Source: Thiothrix sp. (GTDB lineage Bacteria > Pseudomonadota > Gammaproteobacteria > Thiotrichales > Thiotrichaceae). From it: DNA of 64,000 bases. How positions within the stretch are numbered: the stretch's first letter is position 1; every line of letters begins with the position of its first letter. Below the pieces are notes generated by a model that saw only the letters and a list, made by a program, of their open reading frames with translations, made no database searches and was not told the DNA's origin. Shown here in pieces: positions 9,625-17,780 of this stretch. The position numbers and the translations under genes were made by a program. The stretch is taken from assembly GCA_008015155.1 (NCBI GenBank), contig SSFA01000017.1, positions 124,001 to 188,000 on the forward strand. Reading direction: 5' to 3'.

Positions 9625-10374
9625 CTAGGTCGATAACAAGTCTTGGTGTTTACCACCCAGACCTAAATAGGTTTCAATAACGCGTGGATCATCACGTAAT
9701 TGGCTCGCCGGGCCTTCCATCGCTGTGCGCCCGTTTTCCAAGACATAGGCATAGTCCGCGACTTGCAAAGCAGCCCGAGCGTTTTGCTCAACGAGTAAAA
9801 TCGATACGCCGCGTCGACGTAATTCGGCAATAATGCGGAAGATTTCGCGCACAATCAGGGGTGCCAAACCAAGACTAGGCTCATCTAGCATCAATAAGCG
9901 TGGTTTAGCCATTAAAGCGCGCCCGACCGCGAGCATCTGACGCTCACCGCCAGAAAGCGTACCGGCTTGTTGGCTGTGGCGTTCTTTAAGACGAGGAAAC
10001 AGCTCATAAACTTGCTGCATGGTGTCTTTTTCATCTCTATGCCCAGCACGATGGCGCTGGAAAGCACCTAGAATTAGATTGTCTTCCACCGACATTTCAC
10101 TAAATAGCTCGCGCTTTTCAGGCACAAGAATCAGGCCGCGCCCGACCAAATGTTCTACTTCGGGTTCTGCCTCGATTTCACCATCAAATTGAATTTCACC
10201 TTTAGAAGCTAACAAGCCAATAGCTGCAGAGAGTAGGGTGGTTTTACCTGCGCCATTAGGGCCGATCACGGTAACAATCTGGCCTTCACCAACTTCCAGA
10301 TTGATATTGGATAGCGCTTCGACTTTGCCGTAAGACGCAGACAGATTGCGAATACTTAAGACTGGATTCGACAT
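9625..10374 (-). CDS. ABC transporter ATP-binding protein, LivF type
   Basis: This 249-residue ATPase has Walker A GPNGAGKTT (about residues 38-46), the signature LSGGERQMLAVGRAL and Walker B LLMLDEPSLGL. The segment 'LVPEKRELFSEMSVEDNL' is characteristic of LivF. Its ATG shares one base with the stop of the fused permease-ATPase gene (TAATG), so expression is coupled. It is the second nucleotide-binding subunit of the HAAT-family importer. Confidence 0.92.
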   Translation of the reverse strand: MSNPVLSIRNLSASYGKVEALSNINLEVGEGQIVTVIGPNGAGKTTLLSAAIGLLASKGEIQFDGEIEAEPEVEHLVGRGLILVPEKRELFSEMSVEDNLILGAFQRHRAGHRDEKDTMQQVYELFPRLKERHSQQAGTLSGGERQMLAVGRALMAKPRLLMLDEPSLGLAPLIVREIFRIIAELRRRGVSILLVEQNARAALQVADYAYVLENGRTAMEGPASQLRDDPRVIETYLGLGGKHQDLLST

Positions 10375-12149
10375 TATTCCACCCCACCTAAATACGCTTC
10401 TAATACGGCTGGGTTTTTTTGTACCTCTTCCGGCAAACCTTCGGCGATCTTTTCGCCAAATTCCATCACGACTACGCGATCCACTAAGCCCATGACAAAA
10501 TCCATATCATGTTCGACTAAGAGAATTGCCATGCCTTCGGCTTTAAGTTTTTTGATTAAATCGCCCAGTGCTTGCTTTTCACGGTAACGCAAGCCAGCGG
10601 CTGGTTCGTCGAGTAGTAATAAACAAGGATCAGAGCAAAGTGCGCGGGCAATTTCTAAAATGCGTTGTTGACCCAAAGCGAGGCTACCCGCTTCAACATG
10701 CAGATAATCACCTAAGCCGACACGCTCTAGTTGACGAGCTGCTTCCGCGAGTAAGCTAGCTTCTTCAGCGCGTTCGGTATGGGCAGCGGCTGCAAACACG
10801 CCTTTAGTACCGCGCCTATGTGCACCAATCGCAACATTTTCGAGGACGGTCATGGTGGGGAGTAGTTTCACATGTTGGAAAGTGCGGCTCATGCCCATCC
10901 CTGCAATCGCACGTGAATTCATGCCAGTGACATTTTGCCCAAGGAAACGAATTTCACCCGAAGTTGGTGTATCCACCCCTGAAATCTGATTAAACATAGT
11001 GCTTTTACCAGCACCATTCGGGCCAATTAGTGCGAGGATTTCGCCAGCATGAACGATCAGATTCATCTTATTATTGGCAATTAAACCACCGAATTGACGG
11101 GTGACTTCTTTGGCATCGAGAATCAGTTCACCATGAGTGGGGAAGCTGCGACGCGGCAAAGCGGCTGCATGGGGATCAATGGCTTTCGGCTGTTTTTTGA
11201 CAGGGACTAATTTAGTTAAGAACGGCCAAATCCCATCGCGAGCATATTGCAGCATGAGGATCATCATGACGCCGAAAATAATCGTCTCAAAATTACCGGA
11301 TTGACCCAAAAGCTGCGGCAACCAGTCTTGGAGCCATTGTTTAAGAATCGTGATGACCCCAGCACCAATCAAAGCGCCCCAAACACTGCCTGCGCCACCC
11401 ACTACGGCCATGAATAAGTATTCAATCCCACTGTGTAGGCCAAAGGGAGTAGGATTGACTAAGCGCTGCATATGCGCATAGAGCCAGCCTGAAATACATG
11501 CGAAGACAGCAGCAATTAAAAAGATCGTCATCCGTGAATGTAAGGTATTCACGCCCATTGCTTCAGCCATCACGCGCCCACCTTTGAGTGCACGAATTGC
11601 TCGGCCTGCACGCGAATCCAATAAATTGCTAGTGGCTAACATGGCGAGCAATAAGAAGAATAAAATCAGATAGAAGATTTCCTGACCTTCATCTAAAGCC
11701 CAGCCAAAAATAGCAATCGGGGGAATGCCAGATAAGCCGGTATGTCCGCCCAGAGTTTCCATCGTGCCAAACAGGAAGTAGAGACTGATCCCCCAAGCAA
11801 TGGTGCCCAATGGTAAATAATGTCCGGACAGTCGTAGGGTTAAAGCGCCTAAAATAAAGGCAATGCCTAGAGTGATTGCGATCCCTGCCAGCAAACCTAA
11901 CCACGGTGAAGCCCCAAATTGGGTACTTAAAACCGCAGTAGTGTAAGCCCCTAAACCCACGAAGGCAGCCTGACCGAAGCTGGTTAAACCACCTACCCCC
12001 GTCAATAGCACTAAACCCAAGGCAACTAAGGCATATAAGCCGATATAGTTCATCAGGGTGATATGGAAAGCTGGCAGCACTAAAGGTGCGATCAGCGCTA
12101 ACACGAGAAAAATACCCAGTAAAAGGCGTGGGGAAAGTGCGAATTTCAT
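10374..12149 (-). CDS. Fused LivM permease and LivG ATPase
   Basis: This single 591-residue polypeptide joins a LivM-type permease (about residues 1-310, about ten hydrophobic segments, 'GGLTSFGQAAFVGLGAY') to a LivG-type ATPase (about 340-591). The ATPase part has Walker A GPNGAGKST, a variant signature 'LALGQQRILEIARAL' and Walker B LLLLDEPAAGL. LivG-specific 'GMGMSRTFQHVKLL' is present. The linker (about 310-340) is rich in Lys and Pro. LivM-LivG fusions occur in other proteobacterial carboxylic-acid importers. The start overlaps the livH stop as ATGA. Confidence 0.92.
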   Translation of the reverse strand: MKFALSPRLLLGIFLVLALIAPLVLPAFHITLMNYIGLYALVALGLVLLTGVGGLTSFGQAAFVGLGAYTTAVLSTQFGASPWLGLLAGIAITLGIAFILGALTLRLSGHYLPLGTIAWGISLYFLFGTMETLGGHTGLSGIPPIAIFGWALDEGQEIFYLILFFLLLAMLATSNLLDSRAGRAIRALKGGRVMAEAMGVNTLHSRMTIFLIAAVFACISGWLYAHMQRLVNPTPFGLHSGIEYLFMAVVGGAGSVWGALIGAGVITILKQWLQDWLPQLLGQSGNFETIIFGVMMILMLQYARDGIWPFLTKLVPVKKQPKAIDPHAAALPRRSFPTHGELILDAKEVTRQFGGLIANNKMNLIVHAGEILALIGPNGAGKSTMFNQISGVDTPTSGEIRFLGQNVTGMNSRAIAGMGMSRTFQHVKLLPTMTVLENVAIGAHRRGTKGVFAAAAHTERAEEASLLAEAARQLERVGLGDYLHVEAGSLALGQQRILEIARALCSDPCLLLLDEPAAGLRYREKQALGDLIKKLKAEGMAILLVEHDMDFVMGLVDRVVVMEFGEKIAEGLPEEVQKNPAVLEAYLGGVE

Positions 12150-13183
12150 TCCTCATCCTCCACATGGGTGCTTTTCAGGGAACGCCAGAGTAAGACTGGA
12201 ATAATCAGCGTAAAGACTATGACTTCTTTATATTCGCTCGCCCAGAAGGAAGAAAAGGCTTCTAATAAACCGACTAATAAAGCACCTAAAGCAGCCAGTG
12301 GATAGCTAGCCAAACCACCAATAATGGCAGCCACAAACCCTTTAAGGCCGATTAAAAAGCCAGTGTCGTAGTAGATCGTTGTGATAGGTGCAATCAATAC
12401 GCCGGAGAAAGCGCCGATGAGTGTGGCAACTAAAAAGGTGATTTTACCCGCCAGCGCAGGGCGAATACCCATTAAGCGTGCGCCGACTCGATTGATGGCG
12501 GTGGCACGTAAGGCTTTCCCATACAGACTGCGTTCAAAGAAAAAATACAAAGCTGCAATGCAAGCCAAGGAGGTGAAGACCACCACCAAGGTTTGGCCAG
12601 AAACGGTTAATGCACCTACATCAAAACTAGCCTCACTAAACGCTGGCGTGCGTTGACCTTCTGCCCCAAAGAACAACAGGCCTAAACCCACCATGGATAA
12701 ATGTAAGGCGACTGACAGAATCAACAGAATCAACACTGAAGCATCTGCTAAAGGTTGATACACCAAGCGATACAGCATCGGTCCCATGGGCACAATCACG
12801 GCTAAGGTTAAGATCATCTGCACGAGCATGGGCAGTTTTGCCAAGGGCAATAAGAACAGAATAGCGATCAGAATCAACGGATAGGCTAGATTCCATAATA
12901 AGATTTTGATGAGCCTATCATTGCGTTTAGTACGGACTGCCTGCATACCATCCAATAAGGAAACGGCACTACCTAAAACCAGCAAGAGCCAAATTGTAGC
13001 GGGAGCAGTACCAGTCTGGAGCGTAGCCATCGTCAAAGCGCCATAGGCTACAAATTCACCTTGAGGGATAAAGATAACTCGTGTGACGGCAAACACAAGG
13101 ACGAGGGCTAGTGCAAGCAGCGCATAAATAGCACCGTTAGTGATGCCATCTTGGCCGAGAATTAATGCTATCTGTAAATCCAC
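12146..13183 (-). CDS. ABC transporter permease, LivH type (GTG start)
   Basis: This inner-membrane permease of the branched-chain-amino-acid-type importer contains the LivH signature 'GITNGAIYALLALALVLVFAVTRVIFIPQGEFVAYGAL' near the N-terminus. I place the start at the GTG at 13183, because AGGAGG lies 5 nt upstream of it, inside the longer reading frame that begins at 13237. The protein is then 345 residues, longer than most LivH proteins (about 290), with an inserted segment 'SAVSLLDGMQAVRTKRNDRLIKILL' and extra hydrophobic helices around residues 60-130. It is the first gene of the leftward catabolic operon. Confidence 0.88.
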   Translation of the reverse strand: MDLQIALILGQDGITNGAIYALLALALVLVFAVTRVIFIPQGEFVAYGALTMATLQTGTAPATIWLLLVLGSAVSLLDGMQAVRTKRNDRLIKILLWNLAYPLILIAILFLLPLAKLPMLVQMILTLAVIVPMGPMLYRLVYQPLADASVLILLILSVALHLSMVGLGLLFFGAEGQRTPAFSEASFDVGALTVSGQTLVVVFTSLACIAALYFFFERSLYGKALRATAINRVGARLMGIRPALAGKITFLVATLIGAFSGVLIAPITTIYYDTGFLIGLKGFVAAIIGGLASYPLAALGALLVGLLEAFSSFWASEYKEVIVFTLIIPVLLWRSLKSTHVEDEE

Positions 13184-13278
13184 ATAGACCTCCTCCTGTC
13201 GTATGGATCGCGTAGCGCGGTATTGAATAGTTCGCAAACTAACAGCTAAAAACTAACTTGTCAAACAGTTGTTTTATT

Positions 13279-13296
13279 AATTAGTTTGTACTAATT
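13279..13296. promoter_or_regulatory. Candidate operator between livH and the TetR gene
   Basis: AATTAGT and ACTAATT form a 7-bp inverted repeat around TTGT in the 198-bp region between the divergent livH and TetR genes. Nearby copies of 'TTAGTTAGTA' and 'AACTAAC' give the region further TTAGT-like half-sites. The size and symmetry suit a TetR-family dimer that would control both the catabolic operon and its own gene. Assignment to this regulator is inferred from position. Confidence 0.5.
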
Positions 13297-13381
13297 TGTT
13301 TAGTTAGTAGCGCTTAGGTATGCTGTCGCTAGTGTGAGTTAGGGCTAAGTGCTTTAGCCGTCGAGACTGAGGAAAAAGATC

Positions 13382-14302
13382 ATGAATCAGGCAAAAAATC
13401 AGCCTGTATTAGTCACAGAGCAGGTCAATGTTGTTGAAACAGAAATTTTACGTTTAGCGCGTGAGTTACCTGAGTTAGGCCAAGCGGCAGTAGCTACACG
13501 CTTACAACGCGCTGGTTTACAAATTTCAGCCTCAGGCGTGCGTTATATTTGGCAAAAATATGGTTTAGAAACTGCAGTGAAGCGTTTACAAGCTTTAGCT
13601 GCTGAAAATGATGGCTGCTTAGAAAGTCTGACTTTAAATCAGCGACGTTATTTAGAGCGTGGTTTGCTCACTACCCGCTTAGCTCAAGGTGAGATGACTG
13701 AGGATGAGCCTGCTAATCTGCCTGATTCTGAACTAGAGCCTTTAGATCGGCAGCGAATTATTCTCAATGCGGCAGCTGAATTATTTTCAACTCAAGGTTT
13801 TGATCGCACCACGATTCGAGACATTGCTAGCCAAGCGGGGTTATTACCGGGGTCGGTCTATCATTATTTTGCTTCGAAAGAAGAACTCTATATGGCAGTG
13901 CATCAAGAGGGTTTCCGCTCAGTGATGCTACAAATGCGCAGTGCTACTAATGAAGTGAGTGATCCTTGGGAGCGCTTAAAGCGTGCTTTCACTGTGCATA
14001 TTAATGGCATGGTCGGTGGCTCAGCGATTGATCGTTTGACGGGGCACAGTTTGGCGTTGACAGGACATCCACGCCTATTAGATATGATTCGCGCCGATCG
14101 AGACGCGTATGAGGATGTGATTAAGGCGCTGATTGCTGAGTTGCCTCTCAAACCTTCCGTGAATCGCACGCTCTTACGCTTACAACTTTTAGGCGCAATG
14201 AACTGGGTTTATGTTTGGTATCACGAAGGTAAACTAAACCCTGAGCAAATCGCAGCACAGATGATTGATATGCTGCGTTTGGGTGTCGAGAGCCAAGCTT
14301 AA
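13382..14302 (+). CDS. TetR-family regulator with an extra N-terminal HTH domain
   Basis: This 306-residue regulator is about 100 residues longer than a normal TetR protein. The canonical TetR DNA-binding domain is at about residues 122-168 ('RQRIILNAAAELFSTQGFDRTTIRDIASQAGLLPGSVYHYFASKEELY'), followed by a helical ligand-binding domain. The N-terminal part (about 15-100) contains 'AAVATRLQRAGLQISASGVRYIWQKYGLETAVKRLQAL', which resembles the helix-turn-helix found at the start of IS481/IS3-type transposases. The gene is divergent from livH and the whole catabolic operon, so it most likely represses that operon until an acyl-CoA or acid inducer binds. Confidence 0.85.
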   Translation: MNQAKNQPVLVTEQVNVVETEILRLARELPELGQAAVATRLQRAGLQISASGVRYIWQKYGLETAVKRLQALAAENDGCLESLTLNQRRYLERGLLTTRLAQGEMTEDEPANLPDSELEPLDRQRIILNAAAELFSTQGFDRTTIRDIASQAGLLPGSVYHYFASKEELYMAVHQEGFRSVMLQMRSATNEVSDPWERLKRAFTVHINGMVGGSAIDRLTGHSLALTGHPRLLDMIRADRDAYEDVIKALIAELPLKPSVNRTLLRLQLLGAMNWVYVWYHEGKLNPEQIAAQMIDMLRLGVESQA

Positions 14303-14322
14303 AGCTTAGCTAAACTTAGCGT

Positions 14323-14700
14323 TTATGGATTAGCAGCTTGCCATTCATTAAGCACTTCCTGTGCTGCCCGAAACGCTTCTTGAGTCGCGGGCACACCACA
14401 ATAAACGGCTGAATGCAGCAGTACTTCGCGAATTTCCTCCACGCTGCAACCATTATTTAGAGCGCCGCGCACATGACCTTTCAGTTCAGTCGTGCATTTT
14501 AAAGCGGTCAGCATTGCAATCGTTACCAAAGAGCGTGTTTGGCGGGATAAGCCGTCACGCTGCCAAACCGAACCCCAAGCATGCGTATTAATCCAGTCCT
14601 GTAAAGGTGCATTGAATTCATTGGTATTATTTAAAGCACGCTCGACAAAAGCAGCTCCCATGACTTCAGTACGTGTTTTTAAACCTTGTTCAGCACTCAT
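14323..14700 (-). CDS. Carboxymuconolactone decarboxylase (CMD) family protein
   Basis: This 125-residue protein has the CMD family core: 'MLTALKCTTELKGHVRGALNNGCSVEEIREVLLHSAVYCGVPATQEAF'. Its size and the 'LLHSAVYCGVP' segment match PcaC-like and YurZ-like members rather than AhpD, since there is no CxxC redox pair. True PcaC decarboxylates 4-carboxymuconolactone. No other protocatechuate-branch gene is visible, so that role is not supported. It is convergent with the TetR gene and lies 55 bp downstream of the CoA-transferase gene on the same strand. Confidence 0.8.
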   Translation of the reverse strand: MSAEQGLKTRTEVMGAAFVERALNNTNEFNAPLQDWINTHAWGSVWQRDGLSRQTRSLVTIAMLTALKCTTELKGHVRGALNNGCSVEEIREVLLHSAVYCGVPATQEAFRAAQEVLNEWQAANP

Positions 14701-14754
14701 TGGCTCATTCTCCCAATTTAAAACTACCTAGTTTAAAACGCGCTAGGCCTTAAC

Positions 14755-15906
14755 TTAAACCTTCTGCTTTAAGGCAGCTAATACTTCGTCTGTATGCTCA
14801 CCAATCGCTGGTAGATCAGGATTAATGGGGAAAAGCGCTTGCCCATCTACTTCAAAGGGTAGACCGGGTGCACGATAAGCTTGACCCGTTTCACCATCTA
14901 TGGAAGTCATTAAGCCATTTGGGCGATTGACATGGGGATCAGCATACATTTCCACTGGGCGGGAGACAGGGCCAAAGGGAATACCTTGTTGCTCTAAAAT
15001 CGGCGTGAGTTCTGCATAACTACGCTGAGCGATAGCCGCTTCTACGATGGGAATCGTCCATGCGCGGTTATTAATTTGCTCCATACGGGTTTGCAAACGC
15101 GGATCAGTGAGTAAATCTTCTAAGCCCAAGAGCCTGCAAACGATTTCCCAATGCCCACCTGTAATTGCGCCAATAAAAATCGAGCGCCCATCTTGCGTAG
15201 TGAAAATATCATAAATCGGCCATGAGAATTCACGGTTAGGCATCGGCGGAGATTCAGTCCCTTCTAAATCAAATTGCACCATATGTTGCATGATGAGCAA
15301 TAAGCAGCTTTCAAATAAGCCCGTGCGGATTTGATGGCCTTGCCCATCTTGTTGACGCTTGAATAGAGCTGCTAACACCGCAAAAGCAGTGAATAAGCCA
15401 CCCGTAATATCCACCGTTGAAGAGCCAATCCGTAAAGGTCGGCCTTTCGGCCCCGTCATATACGCCATACCCGTCATCATTTGCACCACTTCATCCATCG
15501 CGGTGCGATTTTCATAAGGGCCCTGCAGGAAGCCTTTACAGGAAGCGATAATCAAACTTGGGTATCTTGCTTGTAACTGCTCAGGGGCAAGCCCCATTTT
15601 CTCCATCGAACCATCCCGGAAGTTTTCGAGAAAGACATCGGCTGTACCAAGGATTTCATGCAAAGTTGCCAAGCCTTCAGCAGTTTTAGTATCTAAAACC
15701 ACCGATTTTTTGCCACGATTAAACGTCGGAAAAAAGCCACGCCCCATGCCAGTCAGTTTGCGGGTTTTATCCCCAGCAGGCGGCTCGATTTTTATAACTT
15801 CTGCGCCGAGTGAAGCTAAGAAAAACCCTGCAGAAGGTCCCATAATCATATGGCTAATTTCCACCACCCGAATACCCGCTAAGGGCTGGTAGCTTGTTAT
15901 ACTCAT
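14755..15906 (-). CDS. Class III CoA-transferase (CaiB/BaiF family)
   Basis: The ATG at 15906 follows GAGGAG by 5 nt and gives 383 residues starting MSITSYQPLAGIRVVEISHMIMGPSAG. This is the family III CoA-transferase N-terminus. 'LGAEVIKIEPPAGDKTR' and 'NRGKKSVVLDTKTAEG' follow, and the catalytic Asp lies in 'AMDEVVQMMTGMAY'. It transfers CoA between carboxylic acids without ATP, so it offers a second activation route for the catabolic island. It forms a short leftward unit with the CMD-family gene. Confidence 0.87.
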   Translation of the reverse strand: MSITSYQPLAGIRVVEISHMIMGPSAGFFLASLGAEVIKIEPPAGDKTRKLTGMGRGFFPTFNRGKKSVVLDTKTAEGLATLHEILGTADVFLENFRDGSMEKMGLAPEQLQARYPSLIIASCKGFLQGPYENRTAMDEVVQMMTGMAYMTGPKGRPLRIGSSTVDITGGLFTAFAVLAALFKRQQDGQGHQIRTGLFESCLLLIMQHMVQFDLEGTESPPMPNREFSWPIYDIFTTQDGRSIFIGAITGGHWEIVCRLLGLEDLLTDPRLQTRMEQINNRAWTIPIVEAAIAQRSYAELTPILEQQGIPFGPVSRPVEMYADPHVNRPNGLMTSIDGETGQAYRAPGLPFEVDGQALFPINPDLPAIGEHTDEVLAALKQKV

Positions 15907-16077
15907 CTTCACTCCTCTCATGCTAGATGCATCTCAAGTTTGGCTCAGTTTGTGTAGACTTAAGAGGCATAAACGCATATAGGAATTAATGCCTCTTGTC
16001 ACCCTATCTCTTTAATGGAAAGATCAACTTAGGCAACTTAGTGGGTTTGAATAAACAAATGCTTAACTTAAAATCTC

Positions 16078-16109
16078 CCAACCTTTCGCCAACCTAAGTC
16101 GTTTATAGT
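16078..16109 (+). promoter_or_regulatory. pqqA promoter with CCAACC direct repeats
   Basis: CCAACC occurs at 16078-16083 and again at 16089-16094, exactly 11 bp apart. A -10 box TATAGT follows at 16104-16109, 9 bp after the second copy. The -35 position falls on ACCTTT between and within the repeats and is a poor sigma-70 hexamer, as expected for an activator-dependent promoter. The same layout is found upstream of pqqC and of the alcohol dehydrogenase gene. Confidence 0.7.
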
Positions 16110-16141
16110 AGAACATCCCAACAACCGACGAGGAGATGCTG

Positions 16142-16222
16142 ATGAAAAAGTCTTGGACTAAGCCATCTTTTAAAGATATGCGTTATGGGTTTGAAATCAA
16201 CCTATATATCCTGAATCGCTAA
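16142..16222 (+). CDS. pqqA: PqqA precursor peptide, copy 1
   Basis: This 26-residue peptide is the ribosomal precursor of pyrroloquinoline quinone. MKKSWTKPSFKDMRYGFE carries Glu18 and, four residues on, Tyr22 (E-x3-Y), the two residues fused by PqqE with PqqD. GAGGAG lies upstream of the ATG. It is followed 62 bp later by a near-identical second copy. Confidence 0.95.
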   Translation: MKKSWTKPSFKDMRYGFEINLYILNR

Positions 16223-16284
16223 GTCTAGCCTTGACTAAGCGCTAGTCATTTGCAAATTTTTTATTCTGTTTAGAGGAGAGCATC

Positions 16285-16365
16285 ATGAAAAAATCTTGGA
16301 CAAAACCTACATTTAAAGATATGCGCTACGGATTTGAAATCAATCTGTACATTATGAATCGCTAA
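16285..16365 (+). CDS. pqqA: PqqA precursor peptide, copy 2
   Basis: This is a second 26-residue PqqA that differs from copy 1 at only two residues (Thr for Ser at position 9, Met for Leu at position 24), although many codons differ at the third base. Glu18 and Tyr22 are kept. AGAGGAGAG precedes the ATG. The stop codon is 4 nt before the TTG start of pqqB. Synonymous divergence with protein conservation indicates that both copies are under selection. Confidence 0.95.
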   Translation: MKKSWTKPTFKDMRYGFEINLYIMNR

Positions 16366-16369
16366 GCGA

Positions 16370-17287
16370 TTGTATGCCTTAGTGCTTGGTTCTGCTGCGG
16401 GCGGTGGATTCCCGCAGTGGAACTGTAATTGTCCCATGTGCGCAGGGGTGCGTAACGGCACTATTCAAGCTCAAGCGCGCACGCAGTCTTCGATTGCGAT
16501 TTCCACTGATAAAATTCATTGGCTGTTGGTGAATGCCTCACCCGACATTCGTACCCAAATCAATACTCTGCATCACTATCTGCAACCCGCACGCGCTTTA
16601 CGTGATACCGGCATTAGTGCTGTATTGCTCGCTGATAGCCAAATTGACCATACCACTGGCTTATTGATTCTGCGTGAAAGTAAACAGCCTTTAGAGCTTT
16701 ATTGCACCGATAGTGTCTATGAAGATTTAAGCACAGGTTTTCCAGTCCTTAAGATGCTCGCGCATTATTGCGGTGTGAATCGACATGCTTTGCCGCTGGA
16801 TGGCTCAGCTTTAAGTATTCCTAAGCTCGAAAATCTGCGCATTACGGCTGTGCCGCTACACAGTAAAGCGCCGCCTTACTCCCCGCATCGAAATCATCCA
16901 AGTGTGGGCGATAATGTCGGTTTTTGGTTTGAAGATACCCGAACTGGCAGCAAATTATTCTATGCACCCGGTTTAGGGGAAATTGAGCCACATTTACGTC
17001 CTTATTTTGAGCAGGCCAACTGCGTATTAGTCGATGGCACTTGTTGGACGGACGACGAAATGTCACGTCGCCAAGTGGGACATAAAAAAGCGCGTGAAAT
17101 GGGGCATTTACCGCAGTCTGGTGAGGGCGGCATGATGGAATGGCTAGCCAATTTCCCTGATACGCGCAAAATTCTAATTCATATCAATAACACCAATCCG
17201 ATTTTGGATGAGAACTCGGCTGAGCGTGCTGAACTCACTCAAGCCGATGTCGAAGTTGCTTTTGATGGGATGTTATTAGAATTGTAA
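16370..17287 (+). CDS. pqqB: PqqB, PQQ biosynthesis metallo-hydroxylase (TTG start)
   Basis: This 305-residue metallo-beta-lactamase-fold protein is PqqB, an iron hydroxylase in PQQ synthesis. 'VLGSAAGGGFPQWNCNCPMC' is its N-terminal hallmark and 'SQIDHTTGLLILRE' the metal-site region. The only in-frame start is TTG at 16370, since an in-frame TGA lies at 16355-16357 and no ATG intervenes. There is no good Shine-Dalgarno site, so translation probably depends on ribosomes finishing pqqA copy 2, whose stop is 4 nt away. Unlike in many operons, pqqC does not follow directly. Confidence 0.93.
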   Translation: MYALVLGSAAGGGFPQWNCNCPMCAGVRNGTIQAQARTQSSIAISTDKIHWLLVNASPDIRTQINTLHHYLQPARALRDTGISAVLLADSQIDHTTGLLILRESKQPLELYCTDSVYEDLSTGFPVLKMLAHYCGVNRHALPLDGSALSIPKLENLRITAVPLHSKAPPYSPHRNHPSVGDNVGFWFEDTRTGSKLFYAPGLGEIEPHLRPYFEQANCVLVDGTCWTDDEMSRRQVGHKKAREMGHLPQSGEGGMMEWLANFPDTRKILIHINNTNPILDENSAERAELTQADVEVAFDGMLLEL

Positions 17288-17299
17288 ATGAATCAGAGC

Positions 17300-17319
17300 A
17301 GCACTAGCGATGTAGTGCT
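17300..17319. terminator. Hairpin between convergent pqqB and the lysozyme-like gene
   Basis: AGCACTA and TAGTGCT form a 7-bp stem with a 6-nt loop in the 43-bp gap between two convergent genes. It could end transcription from both sides, although neither strand has a clear U-tract. Confidence 0.45.
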
Positions 17320-17330
17320 TGCGTACTGGC

Positions 17331-17780
17331 TTAGAAAGGCGTTAAGAACAGCTCGCGTTCTGCATAACGGCGTTTCAATAAACTTGGAGATTCCCGACCG
17401 CCTGCCTTTGTAAAGCGAGGAAATTCGTTAGCTGCACTATCAAATTTGCCAAGGTTGATTAGGCGAATCAAGGTCGATTGTTGCAGTGTCTCTATCCCTA
17501 AATTATGGACAAAACTCACTAAGGCATCAAATTGATGTTTATTGATCTTCGCCGTCGTCACTGCATTTACCCCATTGCCGCTAGCGGTTAAATCCTTAAT
17601 CAATAATTCGTCAGCGGCTTGTTCAGTGATGGTCGATTCCGCGTTGATGTCAGCACCTGTATGACCATAAGCAATACACCACTTGCCAAATTCATCTTGA
17701 TAGGCCTTTAGATGCAACGGTGCAAAACGCTTAACAAAGCTAGTCGTCTTAGCATCAACACCCCATTGATTTACACTCAT
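17331..17780 (-). CDS. Lysozyme-fold (GH24, phage T4-type) protein lacking the catalytic Glu
   Basis: This 149-residue protein matches phage-type lysozymes (glycoside hydrolase family 24) from 'LKAYQDEFGKWCIAYGHTG' to 'INKHQFDALVSFVHNLGI' and the C-terminal 'LLKRRYAERELFL'. The catalytic triad of the family has the spacing E-x8-D-x5-T. Here the positions are Ala20, Asp29 and Cys35, so the acid and the Thr are missing while the Asp is kept. It is therefore probably not a muramidase by the normal mechanism. There is no signal peptide and no holin or phage neighbour. It may be a domesticated phage gene with a binding role. Confidence 0.75.
   Translation of the reverse strand: MSVNQWGVDAKTTSFVKRFAPLHLKAYQDEFGKWCIAYGHTGADINAESTITEQAADELLIKDLTASGNGVNAVTTAKINKHQFDALVSFVHNLGIETLQQSTLIRLINLGKFDSAANEFPRFTKAGGRESPSLLKRRYAERELFLTPF

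Noticed and set aside
8459..13183. Branched-chain amino acid transporter
   Set aside because: Family homology allows it, but linkage to a ligase and beta-oxidation genes makes an organic acid importer more likely. I therefore gave no liv gene symbols.
14323..14700. pcaC (4-carboxymuconolactone decarboxylase)
   Set aside because: No other pca gene is present and the protein is a generic CMD-family member.
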